This document shows positions 28,452 through 38,636 of a stretch of 64,000 nucleotides of DNA, one piece after another. The DNA comes from Trypanosoma brucei gambiense DAL972 (lineage: Eukaryota; Euglenozoa; Kinetoplastea; Trypanosomatida; Trypanosomatidae): NCBI RefSeq assembly GCF_000210295.1, contig NC_026738.1:930001-994000 (forward strand). The letters are read 5' to 3'. The position numbers were made by a program, and so were the translations under genes. The notes beneath the pieces are model-generated. The model was not told the origin of the DNA. It ran no database searches and saw only the letters and a list, made by a program, of their open reading frames with translations. The number at the start of each line of letters is the position of its first letter. The first letter of the stretch is position 1.

Positions 28452-31400
28452 TCACCTTCTTGAATCTTTTCTGTGCAATCGCGACGAACCTTCCTCCCTG
28501 TGGAACCTTTTCCCTTCATCATCTCCCTCCTCATCGTCACATGAACTCCACACATATGTAATCGGTATCATACGAACTACTGCCGTATCGATGTCTTCAT
28601 CACGGTTCCGCTGGTCCGACAACCAGCGCTCAACTTCCTCAACGGGGCGTCTAGAAGTCGTAGCAATGGCGGCTACTTGAATGTTATGATGAAGAGCAAA
28701 AGCTTGTGGTGTGACACGATACTCACGCCTGGTATCTGGATGAGTAAACACTAAGGAACCATTAGGTGCACGAAAGTAATACAGACCCTTCGAAGCACTC
28801 AAATTACAAGTCCAGCGATAGGGAAGGTGCGGGAAAGGGTGGCCACGAGGGGGGTACGAACTAAACTTCAGGGTCTTCGACAGAGACCTATCCGAATGCC
28901 GCCGTTCTCTACTGCCTCGTGTGCTTCTGCTCCTGCTCCTGCTTCTGCTCCGTTTCCTCCTGCTCCGGCCGTGTCTACGGTGGCTATGATGTCTGCGGCG
29001 ACGATCGCGTCTGCCACCGTCCCCATCAGCGTGTTCATTTCGCTCGCCATACCTCCTCCCGCCGCTGCCAACTGTATGATACGACACCTTCATGAGATCC
29101 AGAGCCGCCAGGTCCAGGGCTTCCAGGCGAATGCGCTGGTCGTTAATCCACTCCTCTGCAACCTCCTTGGTTATGATGGGAGGTTGTTCTCGGGAGGCAT
29201 CATCAGTCCTACACTCCTGTGACATCCGATTCGCGTACTCAAGAACTTCGTCTAACGTCACCGCTGTCCTGGCTTCCAGCAGAAAAGCTTGCGGAGCTAC
29301 CATAAACTCTGTTGCATCTGTCGGGTGTTTATAAGTGGCAGGGCTTTTGCCGTCCCTAAAGTAGTAGTACCCATACGAACGGCTCATTGCAGACGTCCAA
29401 CCTGTCGGAAGCGGAGTGAAGGGCTCACCAGTTCGCGGGTAGTGACGCATAGCAGCCGTCCACTCCGGCAGCCATCGCCTTGTTGTAACGTGCTGTTGTG
29501 CATCAGAACTCGGTTGCGGATTGTAACTGGATGATGTGCCCAATATGGCTGTTGTGATGTTGGCCGGCTGTTGAGGATACGGTGGAGGAAGCACCGTGGA
29601 CGACAACTTCTTCTCGATTTGCTCATAGCGCTCCTCGGAGGCAGGTTTCGCAAAGTACGCACTTCGAAGAGATTGATATGCCTCCTCAGAAGGTTGAACG
29701 CGCAACGCTGCTTCAAGAAGATTCAAGGCGTCATGATCAGTGAATACGCACCGCACACCAGAGTTTTTGTCAACCTCTTTGTTCTTACCAATATCCCGGG
29801 GCATCAACTCCATGAGGCGCAAGAAAGAGCCGCAAAGACGAGCGGTTTCGACGCTCAGTGTGGGACTCACATTACTCTTCGAAAGGGCGACACGAATGAA
29901 ATAGAAGTGGTCACGTGTCAGGCTAGTTTTTGAAGCGTACAGTATGTTTGCGAATTCCTCGCCGTTGAAGAAGTCCGCATTTAGGTACAACCGCAGTAGT
30001 GACCGGTACACAGCACCTTCGATATCCCAAAGCATGAAACTGGACTGTCTCGATACCTCTCCTTTCAAATTTTCTTCCTTCTTACCACTTCGAGGACACT
30101 CCGGCATTGACTGAAAAAACGTTTCCAATGCCTTCGTTTCTGCCAAGAACTCTGCAACACTCTCTCGCTGCTCACTCGACATGGCTGTCAGGAGCGCGTC
30201 AATCGCACTCCCTACTTGGGACGTCAGTCGACCCATTGCTGCTGCTTGTGATGTTTGTGCTGACTCACCAGCCAGGCTCTGGATGTGTTCGTGCAACCAC
30301 ATGGCTAAAGAGGCCCAGTGGCGCAAGAGGCGAAGCACAAGGGGGTTTGCTGCCGTGGGGTCGCTTCGGAGGGCCACGACACCAACAGACTGCACCACTG
30401 TTGTGTCTAACAAAAACGGAAGAATACAGCGACACAGAAGGGGAAGTAACTTCGCTGCATGGCAGTTGGCGAGTGCTGTCAGGATTGATATCGCTCCTTT
30501 GCTAGCCAGCAGGTAGGGTAGAAGCGTTGGAAGTTGTTTAATCTTCTTCGGCTGAGTCCCTTCAGTTTCCGTTGCTGGCTTACCCGCCGTGGTCGTTGCC
30601 TCAACAGAAGCTATTGTTTCTCCATCTTTTGGTCGGGCATATTGTTGGTCCCAAGCCGCCTGTTCATCATTGCAGCTACCGCTATTTTCCACCAGTAGTG
30701 CTTCCACAATACGCGACCGACCATCATTGAATTCCTCGCTGGTACTAGTTAAAATAATTCGGATGTCGGCAGAGTGCTGCTGCAGAAATGAAACGATGTC
30801 TTCTACCTCAGGGCTCAAGGGTGGCACAGAGAAATCGCAAGGAATGCTAGGAAACATCAATTCTTTATCACGCAGGCGGTCTTCACCTTCGTTGTTTGAC
30901 GGCATTGCCTGTGCTGTCTCAATTGGACCTTCATATTCACCATCGACGCGCGTTGTGGTTTCGCCGCTATTTAAAAGGTTTGTGTTTCCATTTTGCAAGG
31001 CCCCCAATGGGAACGCCAACTGCACCCTTTCCACAATTTTCGCAGCCAAACTATTCACATCATCCACCGTTATAGAAGACACACACGGTGCGCCATTTAT
31101 CGTGATTGGTTGCACCTGCACGGCCACCCGCTCCTCTACTCGAACTGTTGGAACGAAACTGCCAAATGTTGATTGCCCCAAAATAGAAGGCATAGAGGAT
31201 GGCACGGCGTGACTATGGTGATGTTGAGGAATCGGGTAGCCGTATGGTGGGGCTGCGTATTGCGCGTACGTCGATGGCGGATAATAGCCAGCCGCACCCC
31301 CGGGCGGACCTCCCCCTGACCCCCAATACATCATCTGAGGTGGTGCTTGTTGAGTTGTGTTATTGTCACCGGTATTTCCCTCCTCAGCATCCTCATTAGA

Positions 31401-33125
31401 GATTTCTTCTTCAACTAACTCAGGATAATCAGTTTTCGGTGCTTTCATTTCATTTATGTTACTCATGACAGCTGCTTGATAGGGAGGCGGCGTGTCCGTA
31501 CGCGGTGGTGGGGGTGGTGGCGGTTGCTGCCAAGCGGCAGTTGGAGCAGCATAGCCATAATATGAACCGTAAGGAGGACATGATTGCGACCCACTATGTG
31601 GTATCGGTGCTGGCGTTGCACGGGGTGGAGCGGCAGCAACATGAGGCACGCTTACTTCAGCGGCAGGTGGTGCATGCGCCTCCGCACGCGGTGCTGACTG
31701 GCCACTGCGGTGCCGTGCGCTTGGCTTCTGCTGTTGCTCTGCTGTGCGCACGTCTTTTTGACCATCCGCCTTCACCTCTTGAAGAAGTTCAGTGATGTCA
31801 TTGTCGACGAAGTCCTCTTCACTTAGTTTTTGTGGTTTCACCCCGGTGCCCAAACCCCCAAATATATCAACTTCTTCCTTAGCGTTGCGAGACCACATTG
31901 GACTACCAGACCTTACCCACCTCCCTCCCCTCTTCTCCTCGATGTCGCTGCTCTTGCCAAGGTAATCGTCGTCGTCAGCAGCCTCATCATCCTCGTATTT
32001 GGCCCCATTATTGCTATAATCATTAGTCTCACCAGTGTCATCCTTCACATCGCGCCGCAGCCTCGAATTCTCCCCGACGTCCGACCCTTTTTGGCGCCCC
32101 ACCGCTACCTGCGGGCCTCCCTTGAATTGCGAGAACTCATCCATACAGTCTGCCATTGTGATGAGCACCCCGCAACGCTGAAACAGCGTATATTGCACGA
32201 GAAACGAGCAGAAAGGGTTCCACAACCACTCATACACCGTCCCCGGTTTCTTTACCGCCACGTAAAAGACACCAGGCTCAAAACCGGAAATAACATTCAT
32301 ATCATTTTCCCCGTTTCCAGTTTCCGGTTGAAAGAGAGAACCAATGTCCTCGCTTGTTATGCCACGTCCTCCATTAAGCAGAAATTGATAGTCCGTAACT
32401 TGAAACGTAGCGCACGGTGGCACTGCCCGTTTGTTACCACCAAAACTGCCGCCACTATTCAGGTCCCCATCGTCTTCCAACACAAAACCCGCACAAAGGC
32501 CAACATTGGTAAACTCCTCCATGACGCGCATTGCCAACCTCACATCACGCCCAAAGGTGACAACAAGCTGCATCAACTCTGTTCCCATCTTTACAAAACG
32601 CAGCGACGTTATTGCAGTTGTCGCCCGCTGATAGGCAAGGAGCTCAACGATATACTTCACAAGACTTCTGCCGTATTCCTTTGGTGTCATTCCCTCCGGC
32701 ACAACACCGTCAAGTTGCAGCACTACAGACGCCGATGGTGTTATATGCGGTGGCTGCTGCGCTTGTACAGGCGCAGAGGGTATGAGATGCAACTCTGGAA
32801 CCGTAGCCGGCAACACCTGACGTGCACCGCTCCACGTTGGTGGGGGTGAGACAGGGTTACGCAACACCATCTGCTGGCAATATTGAAGAGCCTCTTCAGC
32901 AGTAGCCTCTTCCGATAGATATCCTGCGGGTTGCTGATGTTGCTGCTGTTGTGCCTCCTCTCCCACACCTTCTTGCGAAGCCTGAGCGGCCACCGCGGGG
33001 TACGCCGTGTTATCTCCATCCACAAAAGGAGCACCCGTTGCGGGAGGGTCCACCGCATCGGTGACGCCCATGTTGGCCCCCTGAAGCTGCGGTTGCTGTT
33101 GTTGTGGTCGTTTAAATGTGTACAT
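28452..33125 (-). CDS. Large protein with two WW modules and an RS-rich segment
   Basis: The product is 1557 residues from the ATG at 33125 (MYTFKRPQQQQPQ). The frame is open further upstream (another ATG at 33386), but that part is Leu/Phe/Ser-rich and resembles translated pyrimidine tract. The N-terminal third is Gln/Pro-rich with one folded block at about 160-350. Low-complexity Pro runs follow (PPPPPPPRTDTPPPY). A helical central part spans about 760-1170. Two WW-like modules lie near the C-terminus: one at about 1235-1270 (PLPTGWTSAMSRSYGYYYFR) and one at about 1433-1465 (RWTCNLSASKGLYYFRAPNG). Each is followed by a similar PQAF helix and by a WxxDQR segment, so the C-terminus is a diverged tandem duplication. 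Between them (about 1378-1410) is an SR/RS tract (RKRSRSRSRSRSTRGSRERR). WW plus RS composition suggests pre-mRNA or transcription-coupled processing in the nucleus; that is inference. Confidence 0.85.
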   Translation of the reverse strand: MYTFKRPQQQQPQLQGANMGVTDAVDPPATGAPFVDGDNTAYPAVAAQASQEGVGEEAQQQQHQQPAGYLSEEATAEEALQYCQQMVLRNPVSPPPTWSGARQVLPATVPELHLIPSAPVQAQQPPHITPSASVVLQLDGVVPEGMTPKEYGRSLVKYIVELLAYQRATTAITSLRFVKMGTELMQLVVTFGRDVRLAMRVMEEFTNVGLCAGFVLEDDGDLNSGGSFGGNKRAVPPCATFQVTDYQFLLNGGRGITSEDIGSLFQPETGNGENDMNVISGFEPGVFYVAVKKPGTVYEWLWNPFCSFLVQYTLFQRCGVLITMADCMDEFSQFKGGPQVAVGRQKGSDVGENSRLRRDVKDDTGETNDYSNNGAKYEDDEAADDDDYLGKSSDIEEKRGGRWVRSGSPMWSRNAKEEVDIFGGLGTGVKPQKLSEEDFVDNDITELLQEVKADGQKDVRTAEQQQKPSARHRSGQSAPRAEAHAPPAAEVSVPHVAAAPPRATPAPIPHSGSQSCPPYGSYYGYAAPTAAWQQPPPPPPPRTDTPPPYQAAVMSNINEMKAPKTDYPELVEEEISNEDAEEGNTGDNNTTQQAPPQMMYWGSGGGPPGGAAGYYPPSTYAQYAAPPYGYPIPQHHHSHAVPSSMPSILGQSTFGSFVPTVRVEERVAVQVQPITINGAPCVSSITVDDVNSLAAKIVERVQLAFPLGALQNGNTNLLNSGETTTRVDGEYEGPIETAQAMPSNNEGEDRLRDKELMFPSIPCDFSVPPLSPEVEDIVSFLQQHSADIRIILTSTSEEFNDGRSRIVEALLVENSGSCNDEQAAWDQQYARPKDGETIASVEATTTAGKPATETEGTQPKKIKQLPTLLPYLLASKGAISILTALANCHAAKLLPLLCRCILPFLLDTTVVQSVGVVALRSDPTAANPLVLRLLRHWASLAMWLHEHIQSLAGESAQTSQAAAMGRLTSQVGSAIDALLTAMSSEQRESVAEFLAETKALETFFQSMPECPRSGKKEENLKGEVSRQSSFMLWDIEGAVYRSLLRLYLNADFFNGEEFANILYASKTSLTRDHFYFIRVALSKSNVSPTLSVETARLCGSFLRLMELMPRDIGKNKEVDKNSGVRCVFTDHDALNLLEAALRVQPSEEAYQSLRSAYFAKPASEERYEQIEKKLSSTVLPPPYPQQPANITTAILGTSSSYNPQPSSDAQQHVTTRRWLPEWTAAMRHYPRTGEPFTPLPTGWTSAMSRSYGYYYFRDGKSPATYKHPTDATEFMVAPQAFLLEARTAVTLDEVLEYANRMSQECRTDDASREQPPIITKEVAEEWINDQRIRLEALDLAALDLMKVSYHTVGSGGRRYGERNEHADGDGGRRDRRRRHHSHRRHGRSRRKRSRSRSRSRSTRGSRERRHSDRSLSKTLKFSSYPPRGHPFPHLPYRWTCNLSASKGLYYFRAPNGSLVFTHPDTRREYRVTPQAFALHHNIQVAAIATTSRRPVEEVERWLSDQRNRDEDIDTAVVRMIPITYVWSSCDDEEGDDEGKRFHREEGSSRLHRKDSRR

Positions 33126-34436
33126 TCTATTCTTCCCCCTTTTAAACAACAGCGCGTTGCAGTGTTCCAGGAGTATAAACGTGAAGTGTAGGTATAACAG
33201 CAAAGGAAAGTCGAGAAGGGGACTCGGTTGAAGAAGTGAGAGCCAGTGTAAACAAACATCACTGGGGATGGAAACCGCCCCCACGGCACAGGGGAAGTAT
33301 GCGTCAGAACTTGAAGACGCGAGAAACAATGGTACCGCCGAAAGCCGAAAACAAAGAGGTGGTCGAAGTGACCCGTGGTGGGACATGATTCGCTGTTTAG
33401 TACGAAACGAAAAAAAGAGGTAAAAATGTGAGGGACAAAACAAGAAAGGCGCGTAAACAGGAACGGAGAAGTATTAGCAACCCCGGTAATACTGCAAAAC
33501 ACAATGGGCACCACAGCTACACATTAAGATAGTTTCCATTATTTTTGCTCACAAGTGGATAATGGAAACCAATAGATACGAACGTCAGGCCTTTAGGCAT
33601 ACAATCTGGTACAGAGAACATGGATTAGACCAACCACTTTGGTGGCGGCACCCGTAGCTCTCCTTCCAGGCCTCCATCATCACAACCCTCTTTTCCCTAC
33701 CTCTTCTTCTTTCTGCTCTCCCCTCTTCCTCTTCCTTCCCATTCCCTCTATCGCAGTGCAGTACACAATGACAGTGGTGTCCATTTACCAACACAACCAT
33801 CACTGTCCGTTGAAACATAACTGGTAGAAATACCGCTTCGCGAGGTACGGTGTGCATACACCAGCACTCACGATGTAATACATCAAATCAAACATACAAA
33901 ATTATTATAACCCCACAATTAAGTGGGAAAATGGGGCCACCATTATATGAAAGATTACCAGAACAATGATACCCCCAAAAAAACCAATCCCTTGCATTCA
34001 ATTCTCATCAGTCATTGACCCAGCGCAGTTTCCCCCCGTTTTTGTACGATGTGTATATATGTGCACATACATTTGCTCTTATCACCCGCCTTTGCCAATT
34101 GCACATCTTATCCCTTTCTTGCTCTCCAAGGCGCTGCTGGGTCACACGTTTTCTCACATCTCCCTGTATCAAAACAATCTGTCAACCAGATACCGCACCA
34201 GTGATATGGAACGAATACATCGATCATCCACCGCATCACCTTCGCTATCAGTCAAATCCTACATGCTTTTTTTTTTTCACATCACTCTTATTCGTACAAG
34301 GGGAGCACCCGTTGGTCACCATTTCCTTCCTTTTATTATTCGTAACGCTTTTTACGCTAGCGGGCTCACCCTGAGAAATACACATGTGTATATATTTCTA
34401 TGTTTTCACTGGTAGACGGAAACATCTTCTGCTGAA
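33126..34436. other. Intergenic spacer with inverted repeat
   Basis: About 1.3 kb between the WW protein and the WDR17-like gene. It contains pyrimidine-rich blocks (on the transcribed strand at about 33180-33240) that are likely splice signals for the WW gene, and an 11-bp inverted repeat at 33532-33569. Plus-strand frames at 33966-34415 are not supported as genes. Confidence 0.65.
33532..33569. repeat. Perfect 11-bp inverted repeat
   Basis: GTTTCCATTAT (33532-33542) and ATAATGGAAAC (33559-33569) are exact reverse complements with a 16-base spacer, in the 3' flank of the WDR17-like gene. Confidence 0.85.
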
Positions 34437-37400
34437 TTACAATGGCAGCAAGTGAGCACCAGTGGCGAGTGGTGAGAAGGCGCAACACATTGACCACTGC
34501 AGGGCCTCACTCTGCGAAATGTAGGAGTCACCATCCTCGAGCCGAATCGCCGGTCCAACAATTGGTTCAAGAGTCAGGGCAGATTTATATTGAGTGCACT
34601 CTGTCAGGCTAAGATAAGGAAGCACTGCACCAACTACTGAACACTCGACTTCCACAGAATGCGGGGAATAGGCAGAAAGATGTGGCTGCGCTTTGGTTAG
34701 CTGTCCCATGAGGGAGTGGTCACTCCCAGCGAGCTCTCGGGCTTTCGTAAAGGCAGGATTCAGTAGTTTGGGGAATCGATAAACCTTTACGCACATCAGG
34801 GCAGCAAGAAGGAAGGTTTGTGCAAGAAACTTGCGCGCCACCGCCGAATGTCTTTTTGTTCCTGCCTCCGGTGGTGTGGCTGTCACCGTCGCGGCCGGTA
34901 ACGGTATCGCTAGCGGTACTGGCGCTGCGGGTGGTGGTGGTGGTGGGGGCGTTGCCGGTGGGGCGGAGTCAGTTGAAAGGCCCTGAATTACAAGGGTTAC
35001 GTAAGACGAGACCGTATATGCTTGCTTTAGATAAAAGACAGTATGAGCTCCATCTATGTCTTGCAGCACCACCTGGAAAATGTTGTCGATAAAGCTGCTT
35101 ATAGTCTGTATAAGGTCCTCGCCTGTTTCAGAACCAATCGGTTTACTTGGTGACAACACCATGGCGGCGACTTGATTAACAGATGCAAGACCATCATTGG
35201 CGTGCTTTTGCTGGATGCTTGCCATGTCGAGGGGGAGTTGGAGACGCTTACATTCATTAAGGACCTTTTCATGGAATGTCGTGAGTTTCTGGGCTGCTTG
35301 AGTGCCGTTGATATCACCTTCTTTGCTAGCCGCTGAGGTAGCCATACCACCTTTACCGCTGCCGATACCCATAATGGGGTTGATCAGTGCATGCTGATAA
35401 AGCGTTAATACCGTGGCAAGACCATCGTATACATTTGACTGTCGTGTAGCACACACTAGTGCCGTATCCCATTGTTGTTGACTACAAGACTGCAACATAG
35501 AGAGTCGATATCCTGCATCTATTGTTGCCAAGTGCTGCAATGGAACAGTATGAATAAGAAGGTGCGCCAATGTGACGTCCCCGCTGCGGATAAGGTGCAT
35601 AGCTGCGTCATCGTTGGCACCCTCAGCGAGCAGAGATGCCGCTACAATGCGGGGATTGGAGGCATTCTTAAACACCGTTGCTCTGGCATCCATTAATTCC
35701 AACGCAGCCCTCGAAGTACCGTTTGTATCAACTGCAGTGTTATGCAGCGGCTCCGCGCTCTTCTGTTCGTCCGCTCGCTGCGGACATGTCTTTAATAACA
35801 CCACGGCCTCATCGAAATTCTTTTCTGACTGCGAGGCAACACACCGAGCGGCCACCGCACTTTCCTCCGCCATAATAAAATAACGTACGGCTCGCATGTC
35901 CCCTATCTTTTTCATTGCTTCCGCTGCCTTCAGACAAACTGATCGCCAAAAGTCTCGACTCACTAGCGGCGCTGCACTGATGGCACTGTCCCATTCCCCC
36001 GCTTCCATCATCAGGTCACAGTACTCATTCACCTTCCCCACAAGTAGCATCCCATTAGCTGCCTCCACCAGCCGTGCACTCTTGTACGCTTCTCCTGCGG
36101 CAACGACAGATTTGTTGCGCGCCTTATCCACTGCCAACTTGGCCCGGGCCGTGTAAATCTCCACCAATTGACTGTGTGGAAGCACCGTACACTCCGCGTG
36201 CGAAATATCAGTTGGATTGCTTGCAAGTTTGGCGATCCGCGAGATGTCTGCAGCGCCAAAAGGGAACTCGAAGAAATCTGTGATCAGTTCCATTCTCTTC
36301 TGGGGGGTGGTGTTACCATCCTTCAACTCTTTGCACAGATGTTGCAGGACTTCAGCTGCAACCAGTGCTGCATTCCCAGTTGCTGCCGAGGGAGCAGCCA
36401 TCAGGACAGTATCGTCTGACGTGATGCAGCGGTCCACTGTACCTAATGATGCCTCCAAACTCAGGTGCCGTAAGAGCCCCATGTACCAAAATGTGACCGC
36501 CCCGTCTCTAGCCGCTGCAGCAAACACAAACGGCCGCTGGGGGTGACTACTGAGGGCCACTACCTCTGAACCGGAACAACGCGCAGAAAACAAATTGGTT
36601 TCAGTACGGATGTCCCACAGGCGCAGGGTACAGTCTGCACCGGCTGAGAGTACGAGATAGGGTGCGGCGTTGCACCATGCAACGGCATGAACTCGACCGG
36701 TGTGGCCCCGTAACACGCGCGCGCTTACGGATGTTGCGTGGGATGTTGTGGTGGACAGGTCCCATAGACGCAATGTCGAGTCGCGGCTACAACTGAGCAG
36801 CAGGTGTCCAAAAATCCCATTATAAGCAACGCCAGTAACGGCATCCGTGTGACCCGAGAGCACAAGTGTGGGCGATTCCCGGTTAACACTAGTCTGAAAC
36901 AGAAGAACCTGGCCGTCCTTACAAGCCGCTGAGAAGTTTTTGGCGTTTCGCGGGTCAAAATCCACTGAAAGAACGACGGTTGGTGTACGGTATCGCCGTA
37001 ATTCCTTTCCGTCCCTCGCTGCCAGCAAAGAAACACTACCGGAATATCCAGCTACGATACAGCTACCCGACTCCACGCGGCTCCACGCAATGCAGGACAC
37101 AGCACCACTACTCGTGAGTGTTATGCGCCAGTTCTCTCGATGCGTACTTACATTGTAACTGATAACTAACCCATTGCTAAGTGCAACGGCGATATTTTTA
37201 CCTGTAGGGCTCCAATCAACGCCCTGGACAGCAACGGTGCCAGCATAGATGCTTGATTGTAGCTCCAATTGCCTCGTGTTCCACATGTTAACGTTGCCAT
37301 CGGCACCAGTTGTGGCAAGCACATCTTTGTTGTGGTATGCGTAGCGACAACTGTGCAACGTATCTGTATGACTAGGTGGTGTCTGAAACTCTATGTCGTG

Positions 37401-38636
37401 CCGCTGTGTGCTGTAAACGACAACTCTCCCGTTTTTAAGAGAAAGAACAATGTGCTCTGATGCAAAAGACACCGCTGAAGCTATAGCGTCCCCTGCTGGA
37501 GCTTTTGGAAAATAGTCCTCTAGACCTTTGCATTTACTCTCGGGGTGGGTCGTAGTCCATACAGGGGCCCACACGTGAGAATGAGTACGGCTTGTGACGG
37601 TCCATACATGCAGCTTACTGGACTCACCGTCAGTCGTTACGAATGTGCCTGCCTGAGCGGGTAAAAATGAAATGGACGTCACCGGTGTATCATGCACCTC
37701 AAACACCTGAACAACAGCGGCGGTCGTGACATCCACAACCGCGAGTGCCCCCTCGGAGGATCCAGCAACAGCATGGTTGATGTTATTTGGGTCGAAGACC
37801 AACGACGTAACAGCGTGTGAGCAGGTGTCTTTGTCTCCCTCACCGCCGTGTCCAACGTTGCCAGTTGCGTCAGAAACGGTGACACCAGATTTCCCCTTTT
37901 CAGCTGCAGATGAAGAAGTTCTCAAAAACGGCTTTATAGCGTGACTCTGCTTTAGTCCGTTTACAGGATGCAAGGAAAACACACACAACAGGCCTCCAGA
38001 CGTTCCCACAGCAATTACGTCGGGACGCGTGGGTGACGCGCTCATGCAACAAACAGCTCCCGCTGTATGGTCATGCTTATGACTTCCACCGTCCGCTGAA
38101 ACCTTTGCACTGTGTGTTGTAACCCCATCGTGCATATTAGCAGAAACCACGTAACCTTTTGACGTGCCAAACAAAATGTGGTGCTTACCGGAAACAAGCA
38201 CCTGCCGAGGAGCACCTCCACTTTTGAAGAAATCCTTGACGCTTTCCAACACCGCCTTACTGTTGAGTAACTCGCAATTCGTTAACTTCCAGACAACTGC
38301 ATGCGCATCGCTCGTAACGCATGCAACGTACTCGTCGTTAAGGTGGAACGACATTATTGTTCCTCTAACACCATTGGAAAAGACACGAGAGAGAGGATAT
38401 GTTGTAACCACCTTCTCATTTCCAGTGGCATTGGGTCCACTGTAGTTGGAAGAGCCAGGTTGCATCGAGCTCGACCGTCGCGACGTTATCTCGCTGGATT
38501 TGTGGTTTACTGGATTATATAGATAAATTGAATCCGACGAGCTGTACGCAATCATATTGTTGTAAGCCATAACGGGAGATGCGCACCGCTGCCCGCAGCC
38601 GGCCGTAATGAGCGCAACTGCATTTAGTGGATCCAT
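34437..38636 (-). CDS. WDR17-like WD40 and alpha-solenoid protein
   Basis: The product is 1399 residues from the ATG at 38636. Residues 1 to about 730 form WD40 repeats, with clear units such as VTGVAYNGIFGHLLLSCSRD followed by STLRLWD, and VHAVAWCNAAPYLVLSAGAD followed by CTLRLWD; there is enough sequence for two seven-bladed propellers. The C-terminal half is an alpha-solenoid. Its segment around 860-940 (GKVNEYCDLMMEAGEWDSAI, then a DFW and an IGDM motif) lines up with the WDR17 family (YCELMVELGEWDKAL). A Pro-rich low-complexity stretch at about 1220-1250 precedes a final helical block. The propeller plus solenoid architecture is shared with coat and intraflagellar-transport proteins, and Sec31 was considered because of the Pro-rich linker, but the solenoid motif favours WDR17. 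Its cellular role is not established; a flagellar or vesicle-coat function is only a possibility. Confidence 0.87.
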   Translation of the reverse strand: MDPLNAVALITAGCGQRCASPVMAYNNMIAYSSSDSIYLYNPVNHKSSEITSRRSSSMQPGSSNYSGPNATGNEKVVTTYPLSRVFSNGVRGTIMSFHLNDEYVACVTSDAHAVVWKLTNCELLNSKAVLESVKDFFKSGGAPRQVLVSGKHHILFGTSKGYVVSANMHDGVTTHSAKVSADGGSHKHDHTAGAVCCMSASPTRPDVIAVGTSGGLLCVFSLHPVNGLKQSHAIKPFLRTSSSAAEKGKSGVTVSDATGNVGHGGEGDKDTCSHAVTSLVFDPNNINHAVAGSSEGALAVVDVTTAAVVQVFEVHDTPVTSISFLPAQAGTFVTTDGESSKLHVWTVTSRTHSHVWAPVWTTTHPESKCKGLEDYFPKAPAGDAIASAVSFASEHIVLSLKNGRVVVYSTQRHDIEFQTPPSHTDTLHSCRYAYHNKDVLATTGADGNVNMWNTRQLELQSSIYAGTVAVQGVDWSPTGKNIAVALSNGLVISYNVSTHRENWRITLTSSGAVSCIAWSRVESGSCIVAGYSGSVSLLAARDGKELRRYRTPTVVLSVDFDPRNAKNFSAACKDGQVLLFQTSVNRESPTLVLSGHTDAVTGVAYNGIFGHLLLSCSRDSTLRLWDLSTTTSHATSVSARVLRGHTGRVHAVAWCNAAPYLVLSAGADCTLRLWDIRTETNLFSARCSGSEVVALSSHPQRPFVFAAAARDGAVTFWYMGLLRHLSLEASLGTVDRCITSDDTVLMAAPSAATGNAALVAAEVLQHLCKELKDGNTTPQKRMELITDFFEFPFGAADISRIAKLASNPTDISHAECTVLPHSQLVEIYTARAKLAVDKARNKSVVAAGEAYKSARLVEAANGMLLVGKVNEYCDLMMEAGEWDSAISAAPLVSRDFWRSVCLKAAEAMKKIGDMRAVRYFIMAEESAVAARCVASQSEKNFDEAVVLLKTCPQRADEQKSAEPLHNTAVDTNGTSRAALELMDARATVFKNASNPRIVAASLLAEGANDDAAMHLIRSGDVTLAHLLIHTVPLQHLATIDAGYRLSMLQSCSQQQWDTALVCATRQSNVYDGLATVLTLYQHALINPIMGIGSGKGGMATSAASKEGDINGTQAAQKLTTFHEKVLNECKRLQLPLDMASIQQKHANDGLASVNQVAAMVLSPSKPIGSETGEDLIQTISSFIDNIFQVVLQDIDGAHTVFYLKQAYTVSSYVTLVIQGLSTDSAPPATPPPPPPPAAPVPLAIPLPAATVTATPPEAGTKRHSAVARKFLAQTFLLAALMCVKVYRFPKLLNPAFTKARELAGSDHSLMGQLTKAQPHLSAYSPHSVEVECSVVGAVLPYLSLTECTQYKSALTLEPIVGPAIRLEDGDSYISQSEALQWSMCCAFSPLATGAHLLPL

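Noticed and set aside
31830..32849. A 339-codon plus-strand open frame
   Set aside because: It lies entirely antisense within the WW/RS protein gene, has no domain, is His/Arg/Leu-rich as expected for a complementary frame, and opposes the direction of every gene in the window.
33126..33443. Longer N-terminus for the WW/RS protein
   Set aside because: The extension is Leu/Phe/Ser-rich from pyrimidine-rich DNA; an ATG at 33386 exists but a nuclear RS protein with such a start is unlikely. Not fully excluded.
34437..38636. Identification as COPII Sec31
   Set aside because: WD40 plus solenoid plus Pro-rich linker fits Sec31 superficially, but there appear to be two propellers and the solenoid motif fits WDR17 better.
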